From a virus, in IMG/VR virus record IMGVR_UViG_3300025917_000044, positions 1 to 34,348 of that record: a stretch of 34,348 nt of DNA. One strand, 5' to 3'. The position numbers were made by a program, and so were the translations under genes. Shown one piece after another: positions 28,020-34,348 of this stretch (position 1 is its first letter; the number at the start of each line of letters is the position of its first letter). Below the pieces are notes generated by a model. The model did not search any database. It worked only from the letters and a program-made list of their open reading frames with translations, and was not told where the DNA came from.

Positions 28020-28873
28020 TAGGAGACGATGACGTCGGCGGCCGCCAGGCCGGTCGGGCGGATGACCTTGGCGCCGTACAGGTGCAGGCCCTTCACGATG
28101 TCCGCGAAGCCCTTCTCCTTGCGCGCCGCCTCGGTCTTGTTGATCTGCTCCGCGTAGGTGACCGCGCCGCCGTACCCGGCGAGGATCAGCCGTCCGGCAC
28201 CCGCGCCCGGACCTGCCGGGTGGTTGTTGGACTTGCGGATGGTGAAGCCCGCAGCCTCGCCGACCATGCCGTTGGTGCGGGTCGCTGCGGACGCGGCGTC
28301 ACCGGCGGCGACGAACCGCGAGTCCTTCTGAAGCAGACCGTGGAACGCCGGCGTGACGACCACCCAGCGACCTTCCGTCGGGACGTTGTCGACGTCCAGG
28401 ATGACGCCCATGTCCACAAGCAGGTCGTAGGCCTCGGACGGGGTGGCCAGGGTCTGCTCGGCGACCAGGTTGCCCGCGTCGACACCGGCCGCCATGAGGC
28501 CGGCCACGTACTGGTCCGCGACGTCGCGCAGCTTGTACGCGGCCTTACGGGCCTGCTCGGTCAGGATCTTGCCGCCGTTGAACGCCTGCCGCTTCTCCAC
28601 GTCGTCGACCTCGAACGCGAAGTACTTCGCCTGGTCGATGAGCAGCGTGAGGTCGGCGTCGTCGACATCCTCGATGGTGATGTCGGTGTGCGGGGTGTAC
28701 GTGCCGACCGTCGGGTCGGCGAGCGAGGTGATGTGGACGGTGTCGCCGTAGTTGGAGATGTCGCCCTCGTACTCGCGGTTCACGACGCCGGGCGCCGCGT
28801 ACACCAGGGACTTTTCCAGGGCGACCAGAAGGTTGGCGTTCCACACTTCCGGCTTGAAGGCGCTGATGGCCAT
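28019..28873 (-). CDS. major capsid protein
   Basis: This 284-aa protein follows the scaffold gene. Its N-terminus (FKPEVWNANLLVALEKSLVYAAPGVVNREYEGDI), the middle phrase FAFEVDDVEKRQAF, and GRWVVVTPAFHGLLQKDSRFV are characteristic of P22-coat/HK97-fold capsid proteins of actinophages. It builds the icosahedral shell. ATG 28873 has a GAGG-type ribosome site close upstream. Length and position are typical. Confidence 0.9.
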   Translation of the reverse strand: MAISAFKPEVWNANLLVALEKSLVYAAPGVVNREYEGDISNYGDTVHITSLADPTVGTYTPHTDITIEDVDDADLTLLIDQAKYFAFEVDDVEKRQAFNGGKILTEQARKAAYKLRDVADQYVAGLMAAGVDAGNLVAEQTLATPSEAYDLLVDMGVILDVDNVPTEGRWVVVTPAFHGLLQKDSRFVAAGDAASAATRTNGMVGEAAGFTIRKSNNHPAGPGAGAGRLILAGYGGAVTYAEQINKTEAARKEKGFADIVKGLHLYGAKVIRPTGLAAADVIVS

Positions 28874-28891
28874 GGGGTTCTCCTCGGGGGG

Positions 28892-29581
28892 TTACCGGTT
28901 GAGGCCGAGGTAGTCGTCGAGGCGGCCCTCGTTCTGGGCCTTGACGATCTCGGCGTGGTTGCCCGCCGCTGACAGACGCTTGACGTCCGCCTCGGTGAGC
29001 TGGGTGGGCCGGGCATTCCCCTTGCGGGCGCCGGAATCCGCGGTCCCTTGGAACCGCGGCTTGGTGGGGGTGCCGCCTTGCGCGGCCAGGTAGGGCTTGG
29101 ACTTGATCAGGTCCTCGATCGCGTCGGAGACCTCGTCGGCGTCGACGTTGCCGTCGTCGTCGACCTCGAACTGGGACAGGTCCAGGAAGCGGTAGGCGTC
29201 GGCGGGGTCGGCCAGTTTCCCGGCCGCTGCCGCGCGTACCTCCGCGCGCACGATGCGCTCGTTCACGCGGACCATGGCGGTCTGCTCGGCCTGCCGTACC
29301 AGGGCGTCCTGGTCGGGCTGGACACCGTCGGCCGGCTTGTCGCGCTCGGCGAGAGCGGCCTCGAGGGCGCGGCGCTTCTCGCGCTCCGCCTTGAGCTTGC
29401 CCTTCATGGTGTCCAGGGCCTTCTTGCCCGGGTCGCCCAGGGCTTCCGCGCCCTCCGGGTCGTCGGTCTCCTCGGCGGCCTCTACGGCCTCGGGGTCGTC
29501 GACGGCAGCCGGGTCGACCTCGGGAGTCTCCTCGGTCGGGACGTCCTCGGTCGTGGGCTCGGCAGGGGTGGATGTGGTCAT
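28892..29581 (-). CDS. scaffolding protein
   Basis: This 229-aa, highly acidic protein (first 60 residues almost all Glu/Asp/Pro/Ala) continues with a long coiled coil (KKALDTMKGKLKAEREKRRALEAALAERDK, then VRVNERIVRAEVRAAAAGKL) and a C-terminal tail (LIKSKPYLA, DVKRLSAAGNHAEIVKAQNEGRLDDYLG). This is the usual build of actinophage scaffolds, which direct shell assembly and are then lost. It lies just upstream of the capsid gene. Confidence 0.88.
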   Translation of the reverse strand: MTTSTPAEPTTEDVPTEETPEVDPAAVDDPEAVEAAEETDDPEGAEALGDPGKKALDTMKGKLKAEREKRRALEAALAERDKPADGVQPDQDALVRQAEQTAMVRVNERIVRAEVRAAAAGKLADPADAYRFLDLSQFEVDDDGNVDADEVSDAIEDLIKSKPYLAAQGGTPTKPRFQGTADSGARKGNARPTQLTEADVKRLSAAGNHAEIVKAQNEGRLDDYLGLNR

Positions 29582-29640
29582 CGTGCGCTCCCATTGCGGG
29601 GGTTGGGCCCAGGCGTTGCGCGCGGGCGGGGAAAGGAAGG

Positions 29641-30627
29641 TCAGGCGATGTAGCCGTTCCGGCGCAGCAGCTGCACGGCGTGCTCGCGGTTGTCGGCCGT
29701 GCGGTAGATCTCTTCGGGCATCAGCCGCGCCACGGTCGGGCGGAAGCCGCGGATGGACTGCGAGCGGGGGATGGCTCCGGCCTGCTGGAGGCGGCGGAAC
29801 TCCTGGCGGCGGAACTCGCCGCGCGCCGTGCCCTCGGTCGTCGTGACGGGCCGGCCGCCGAGGGCGGAGGCGCTGGCCATGCCGCGGCGGGCGTTGACCA
29901 GCTGGCCCAGGTCGGCGCCGTCGTTGAGGGCCTTGGTTCCGGCCTGCCCGAACGTCTTGCGCTTCTCTTCCTCGGACATCTGCGCCACCAGCTCATCCGG
30001 CGACGCAGGCCGGGGGCGGTGCTGGCGGGTGACGGGCTCCATGCCGCACTTGCAGCGCGGGTGCCGCAGGAACGCCTTGTCCGTCTGGTACTCGTTCCCG
30101 GCGAGGACGATGCAGCGCGAGCAGGCGCCGCCCTCCACCACGCGGATGTAGCCGGTGACGGCCGGCCGTGCGGTCATGGCGACCGAGTCGGCTGCCCGCC
30201 CGACGTCCGCCACGGCGGTCTGGGCGATGGCGTCCAGCGTTGCCCGCCCGGCAACCAGGGCCTGGACGATGGGGCGTCCGGCGGTGACCATCCGAAGCGC
30301 GGTCCAGATCGGCGCCATCAGGATCCCGGCGAGGGGGCGGCCTGCGCCGTCGAACCCGGCGAACGCGGACGGGATGACCCCGCCGGCGCCGGGCCGGTCG
30401 TCGTTCTGCGGTCCGAGTAGGCGGTTCAGCCACGGCCCGGTCATCTGTGCGGCCGCCGTCTGCCCGCCCATGATGATGGAGAGGGCGTCACCGGCCAGGC
30501 CGAGCCAGGACTGATACAGGTTGTCCTCGTCCAGGCGCGCCCAGACGCCGCGTGTGGCCAGGCCCGTTGCGACCGTCAGGCGCTTGCGCGCTTCCATGTG
30601 CGTGACCGCCTCGGGGGACGGGCTCAC
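29641..30627 (-). CDS. MuF-like minor head protein
   Basis: This 328-aa protein starts at GTG 30627, overlapping the portal stop (GTGA). It has a helical N-half and a Cys/His segment, VVEGGACSRCIVLAGNEYQ, then FLRHPRCKCGMEPV (about 165-200), the signature of the phage MuF/capsid-morphogenesis (VSG-like) family. It binds the portal and is probably ejected or needed for head maturation. The C-terminal tail (PEEIYRTADNREHAVQLLRRNGY) resembles those of other actinophage MuF proteins. Confidence 0.85.
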   Translation of the reverse strand: MSPSPEAVTHMEARKRLTVATGLATRGVWARLDEDNLYQSWLGLAGDALSIIMGGQTAAAQMTGPWLNRLLGPQNDDRPGAGGVIPSAFAGFDGAGRPLAGILMAPIWTALRMVTAGRPIVQALVAGRATLDAIAQTAVADVGRAADSVAMTARPAVTGYIRVVEGGACSRCIVLAGNEYQTDKAFLRHPRCKCGMEPVTRQHRPRPASPDELVAQMSEEEKRKTFGQAGTKALNDGADLGQLVNARRGMASASALGGRPVTTTEGTARGEFRRQEFRRLQQAGAIPRSQSIRGFRPTVARLMPEEIYRTADNREHAVQLLRRNGYIA

Positions 30628-32129
30628 GCCGCCTGCTCCTCACCCTCATCCGGCCCCTCCTCGGGGTCGGCGTCCACGGGCGGGACGTTGCCGGCGGTGT
30701 CGGCGCCGCCGCCGAGCTGGCGGGTGAGCTCGGTGACCGGGTCGGCCTCCAGCTCCGCCATACGCATCGCCATCACGTCGGCCACCTCGGTCGGGGTGAG
30801 GCCGTAGCGCAGGGCCAGCCACTCGAAGGGGAAGCCCAGTTGCTTCAGCTTCAGCAGGGCGTCCGCCATCTGCGCGTGGGAGCGGGACTCCACGTCCTTC
30901 CACAGCACGCGCCCGGAGCGCAGCGCGGCAGCCTTGGCGTCCTCACCGCGGGCAAGGGCGATCAGGCGGGCCATCTCGCGCAGGCCCTGGCCCTGCCAGA
31001 TCTGCTTCTCCTCGGTCCGCTTGACCAGGCCGGTCTCCGCGGCGAGCAGGGCGCCCTCCCCCAGGTTGGCCATCTTCCCGATCAGGTAATGCTGGGGGGT
31101 CCTCGTCTGCGCGGCGAGGTGGCCGACTGCGACCTCGATCAGCCCGGTGTACATGCCGAGGTTGGCGGCCTGCCACTCACCGATCCGGACGTCCTTGCCG
31201 TTGAACATCATCACGCGGTCCACGGCGAACTTCTCGATGTCCACCGGCTGCGTGCCGATGACCTCCCCGTCGCTGTTCAGCTTCGGCACGACCGGGCGTT
31301 CGGCGCCCATGATGACCCGCTGCGGGAAGCTGGCGTAGTCGGAGGCGGTGAACAGCTGCGCCCACAGCAGGTTGATGGCGTCCTGCATGGCGATCACGCC
31401 GCGCACGTCGCTGATCGGCTCGCCCACCAGCACCGACTTGTTGGGCAGTTCCACCATCGGCACCACGCCCATGGGGTTCGGCTGCGGGTTCGGCTCGCCC
31501 AGGGACTCCGGGTCGCGGGGCATCCACCGCTTCATCGCCTCATCGACGTCGACCATCTGCGGGGACTTCTCGCCGTCCTGGAAGACGTGCGGGCGGCAGA
31601 ACTTCCACACCTCATCCGCCAGGTAGAGGGTGGCGTAGTCCACGCTTCCGTCCTGCCACCGCTTCAGCGCGGCACGCCGCAGCCGGCGCGAGCCCGGTTC
31701 GTAGGCGATGATGCACTGGCTCGGGTCCTCGAAGCTGACCACCGGCATGTCCGGGTCGGCAGGGTCGCCCCACACCAGCACGAACGAGCGGGCGTTGACC
31801 ACCGAGCCGAGGAACCCCAGCTGACTGTCGGCGTCCAGGCCGTTGACCTGCCACACGTTCCACAGGTCCCTGTCCGCCGACACCTCACCGGACGCCTGGA
31901 AGCCGGTGACGGTCAGCCGCTCCACCGGGGAGTCGGCCACGACCTGCACCCAGTTGTCGGAGAAGTCGCGGTAGCGGTCCCCGTGGAACTTGGCGAACTC
32001 ATCCGACGCGAACTTCAGCGGGTGCTCCCCGCGGTAGTAGGCGTTGTGGCGGGTGATGTCCCGGCCGCGCTGCATCAGCTCAGCCTCGAGCAGCTGCACC
32101 AGGTTGAGGGCCTGCTCAATCGTCGCCAT
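30624..32129 (-). CDS. portal protein (SPP1 gp6-like)
   Basis: This 501-aa protein has the gp6 family layout: N-terminal HNAYYRGEHPLKFAS, SDNWVQVVADSPVERLTVTGF, a middle with VPMVELPNKSVLVGEPISDV, the ISDVRGVIAMQDAINLLW helix, HLAAQTRTPQHYLIGKMANLGEGALLAAETGLVKR, and an acidic C-tail. The dodecameric portal forms the DNA channel. It starts at ATG 32129, after TerL, and is coupled to the MuF-like gene. The family match is clear from motifs and order. Confidence 0.93.
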   Translation of the reverse strand: MATIEQALNLVQLLEAELMQRGRDITRHNAYYRGEHPLKFASDEFAKFHGDRYRDFSDNWVQVVADSPVERLTVTGFQASGEVSADRDLWNVWQVNGLDADSQLGFLGSVVNARSFVLVWGDPADPDMPVVSFEDPSQCIIAYEPGSRRLRRAALKRWQDGSVDYATLYLADEVWKFCRPHVFQDGEKSPQMVDVDEAMKRWMPRDPESLGEPNPQPNPMGVVPMVELPNKSVLVGEPISDVRGVIAMQDAINLLWAQLFTASDYASFPQRVIMGAERPVVPKLNSDGEVIGTQPVDIEKFAVDRVMMFNGKDVRIGEWQAANLGMYTGLIEVAVGHLAAQTRTPQHYLIGKMANLGEGALLAAETGLVKRTEEKQIWQGQGLREMARLIALARGEDAKAAALRSGRVLWKDVESRSHAQMADALLKLKQLGFPFEWLALRYGLTPTEVADVMAMRMAELEADPVTELTRQLGGGADTAGNVPPVDADPEEGPDEGEEQAA

Positions 32130-32140
32130 CGGGCCCCCTT

Positions 32141-33775
32141 TCAGCTGCCGTAGTAGAAGGACTGCTCTCGCTCGGCGAGGCCCGCGGCGATGACGTCGCC
32201 CAGGGCTTCGTGCGCCAGGACGCTCGGGATGGTGGCGTCGATCTTCTGCGCGGGGCTGGCCTTCTTCAGGACGTAGCGGTCCATCGGGCGCGCGGCCGCA
32301 CGCGTGTTGGCGATGTGGTCCGCGGTGATCGGGCAGTCATCGTGCGAGAACTTCACGGTCCCGCTGCCAGCCCGCACCACGTCCGTCTTCAGCCGCTCGC
32401 AGGCCGCGTGCATCTGGACGATGCGGCGGGTGTACCAGCGGATGACGCGTTCCTCGCCGTACAGGTCGACCCATTGGTCGATCTCGGTCTCCCAGTAGGG
32501 GGGGTCTGCGTACAGCCGGACCACGTCGTAGCGGGCCATCAGCTGCGACATGGCCGCGTGGACCTCTGCCGCGGGCACCTGGCCGCCGTAGTCCGCCGGG
32601 TTCCAGATGGTCGGCTCATCGTTCGGCCCGTAGACCGGGGTGAACTGGTAGCCGTCCATCGTCTCTGCGCGGATCGCGGTCCAGTCGTCGACCTCGGAGC
32701 CGTCGAAGCCCAGCACGATCCGCGTCATCGGGCGCACGCGCCGCGGGCTCGCCTTGGCCGCCCACTTCGCCGGGTCCAGCCACGTCGCCGAGCCGGCCAC
32801 GCACCGGTTGCCGAAGAACCGTTCAGCCTGGGCGGGGTCCCGCTCCATGATTTCGGCGGCCTCGGCCTCGATGGCGTCCAGGTCGACGTGCGCCGATCCG
32901 GCGTACACGATGGCGTGGATCTTCCGGCGCTGCCGCTTGTCGCCGTACGACAGGGACTTCGGGGCCTGGGGGTGGTACTTGAAGATGTCCCGGGCCTTGG
33001 CCTGGTGGGTGGTCTGGGCGACCGAGTTCTCGGAGGGGTCCCAGGAGTTCGTCGTCTCCATCGACCGGCCGCCCATGCCGGCCGCACCGCGGCGCTGGGT
33101 GTCCGCCACCCGCTCGAGCTTGTTGGCCTTGGTGTACAGGCCCGTCTCGTCCTGCATCGCGAAGATGATGGGGTTGCCCAGACGGGACAGGGCGTTCGAC
33201 GTGACGACGTCGATGCGGCCCTGGTCGCCGACCCGGGTGAACTCCTCGCCCACGCGCATCAGCTCGGACAGCGGACCGCGCTTCACCATGGACTGAAGCG
33301 GACGGTAGACGTTGTCGACCTGGTCCTCGGACGTGGCCGTCAACTGGATCAGCGGTGTCGGCCACGGCGTGCCCATCGGCTCGCCCGGCTGGTACTGGTA
33401 CCACCATCCGCAGCTACAGCCGTGGTCAGAACACCGGTACACCTCGCCGCCGGACGCCCACCCGTTGAAGACGACCGGGCCGGCCGCCTCGGCGAGGACG
33501 ATCGTGGCGGACCACGGTCCCTTACCGGTCTTCTGCGGAGCGACGATCTGCGAGCGGCGGTAGTGGAACGCCGGAGCGAACTGGCCAACGGTGGCTTCTG
33601 GGCGAACCCGGTAGTGGTTGACGGTGCACCACAGCTGCCACGGGTACAGCTCCAAGTCCTCGCCGGCACGAAAGCCGTCAGGGACAGGGCAGTGCGCTTC
33701 GATCCAGTACGGAACGATCCAGAGCGTGGGGAAGTCGACGACGAACTCGGGCCCGGCGTCAGGCCCCTTCGTCAC
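32141..33775 (-). CDS. terL: terminase large subunit
   Basis: This 544-aa protein has a Walker A-like motor motif (APQKTGKGP, 79-87), Walker B (IIFAMQDE, 203-210) and a Cys-rich insertion between them (CSDHGCSCGW, 115-124). The C-terminal RNase-H-like nuclease has acidic residues in LGFDGSEVDD (Asp358) and YADPPYW (Asp424), plus a late DATIPSVLAHEALGD segment. It packages DNA into the head and cuts it. GTG 33775 overlaps terS by 17 nt, with AAGG about 9 nt upstream. Length and motifs are complete. Confidence 0.95.
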   Translation of the reverse strand: MTKGPDAGPEFVVDFPTLWIVPYWIEAHCPVPDGFRAGEDLELYPWQLWCTVNHYRVRPEATVGQFAPAFHYRRSQIVAPQKTGKGPWSATIVLAEAAGPVVFNGWASGGEVYRCSDHGCSCGWWYQYQPGEPMGTPWPTPLIQLTATSEDQVDNVYRPLQSMVKRGPLSELMRVGEEFTRVGDQGRIDVVTSNALSRLGNPIIFAMQDETGLYTKANKLERVADTQRRGAAGMGGRSMETTNSWDPSENSVAQTTHQAKARDIFKYHPQAPKSLSYGDKRQRRKIHAIVYAGSAHVDLDAIEAEAAEIMERDPAQAERFFGNRCVAGSATWLDPAKWAAKASPRRVRPMTRIVLGFDGSEVDDWTAIRAETMDGYQFTPVYGPNDEPTIWNPADYGGQVPAAEVHAAMSQLMARYDVVRLYADPPYWETEIDQWVDLYGEERVIRWYTRRIVQMHAACERLKTDVVRAGSGTVKFSHDDCPITADHIANTRAAARPMDRYVLKKASPAQKIDATIPSVLAHEALGDVIAAGLAEREQSFYYGS

Positions 33776-34241
33776 GGGGCACGACCTTCAGCCGGTCACG
33801 CGGGCCAGGCCGCCGCACCATCGGGCGAGCCTCCACCGGCACCGACGTGTCCGGCCCTTCCACCGCGGGGGCGACCTTCCACCGGTTGCGCAGCATGCCG
33901 GACACGGACAGACCGAGGCTGTCGAGGTACCCGCGCACCATCTTCTTCACGTCGACCCGAGCGTCTGGCTTCTCCGCCTCCGCCAGCGTCCGCGCGAACA
34001 GCGCCACCTCGAGGGCCTGGCCCATGTCCTCCCACATCACAGCCTGCGGCTTGGACCACAGGTCGTCCCACAGCGCCAGCTCCCTGGGCGTCGCCTCGGT
34101 CAGCGGCCACTCGGGCAGTTCACCGGTGCGGCCCTCCGCCGGCAACGTCGTCCACCCGCCGCGCTCTGCGGCCTTCATCTGCCTGAGCGAGTTCGGGTCG
34201 GGCGGCGGTCCGGAGACGGCGCGTGCTCCACCACGGGGCAT
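33759..34241 (-). CDS. terS: terminase small subunit
   Basis: This 160-aa protein has an N-terminal low-complexity part and a helical core typical of actinophage TerS: LPEWPLTEATPRELALWDDLWSKPQAVMWEDMGQALEVALFARTLAEAEKP, then LDSLGLSVSGMLRNRWKV. It recognises the packaging site and presents DNA to TerL. ATG 34241 was preferred over GTG 34250 because GGAGGA lies 9 nt before it and abuts the GTG. It is the first gene of the late operon if ends join. Confidence 0.85.
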   Translation of the reverse strand: MPRGGARAVSGPPPDPNSLRQMKAAERGGWTTLPAEGRTGELPEWPLTEATPRELALWDDLWSKPQAVMWEDMGQALEVALFARTLAEAEKPDARVDVKKMVRGYLDSLGLSVSGMLRNRWKVAPAVEGPDTSVPVEARPMVRRPGPRDRLKVVPRDEGA

Positions 34242-34348
34242 GTCGATCACTCCTCCACGCTGCGTTGCGCAGCACGAACGGCGTCACATTGCGTGACGTC
34301 TGGGGGGTCTCGGGGGACCCTCTGAACCCGACGGACCGGGCAGAGCCC
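34242..34348. other. candidate cos/packaging region, right part
   Basis: This gene-free end holds three compact dyads: GCTGCG-TTG-CGCAGC (34259-34273), CGTCAC-N5-GTGACG (34282-34298) and GGGTC-N6-GACCC (34305-34320). The middle one resembles a swapped version of CGTGAC-N5-GTCACG at 43-59 across the junction. This is consistent with terminase/HNH recognition elements near cos. Confidence 0.45.

Overview
This window looks like a complete or nearly complete genome of a small temperate siphophage of Streptomyces (or a close actinomycete). It probably persists as a plasmid, that is, as a phage-plasmid. The DNA is very GC-rich with strong GC3 bias. It uses GTG and TTG starts and has tightly overlapping ATGA/GTGA junctions. 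It encodes Streptomyces-element hallmarks: a GntR/UTRA repressor, a DUF2637 (Spi/Spd-like) membrane protein, and a recombinase lying beside a loxP-like dyad. Names come from reading motifs and gene order; no database search was run.

Layout. (1) 55-1606, minus strand: five small genes, namely a 120-aa unknown, a lipoprotein, two small CxCG proteins and a cos-type HNH endonuclease. If the two window ends join, the HNH gene lies just upstream of terS, so a cos site probably sits at or near the ends. (2) 1873-5901, maintenance module: a Cre-like tyrosine recombinase co-translated with a small HTH protein, a 13-8-13 lox-like site upstream of it, a ribbon-helix-helix-like gene flanked by near-identical 20-bp repeats, then parA and a parB-like gene on plus. 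(3) 5991-10061, minus strand, replication and early genes: an excisionase-like HTH protein, a 22-aa leader ORF, a replication protein whose own gene carries four iterons beside a 40-nt polypurine tract (lambda-O-like), a DnaB helicase, and two unknown genes. (4) 10163-11148: divergent control region with a GntR repressor and three CCTAGG boxes laid over a plus-strand promoter. (5) 11148-16351, plus strand, early/accessory operon: an OB-like protein, an HNH protein, unknowns, three tiny ORFs separated by strong hairpins, a sigma-factor-like fusion protein, and the DUF2637 protein whose C-terminal coding region carries 21 TGAGAG(T/C) boxes. (6) 16352-16861: a gene-free, highly structured convergence region. 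(7) 16862-34241, minus strand, the late operon: terS, terL, portal, MuF-like protein, scaffold, capsid, connectors, tail tube, frameshifted tail chaperones, tape measure, a large tail-tip protein, and small tail, holin-like and collagen-like genes. No endolysin was recognised.

How it works together (inference). The GntR repressor would hold the plus-strand operon off in the prophage. ParA, the ParB-like protein and the RHH-like protein would segregate the circular prophage, and the Cre-like recombinase would resolve dimers at the lox-like site. The replication protein and DnaB would replicate the circle. After induction, the late minus-strand operon would be read across the joined ends into the packaging, head and tail genes.
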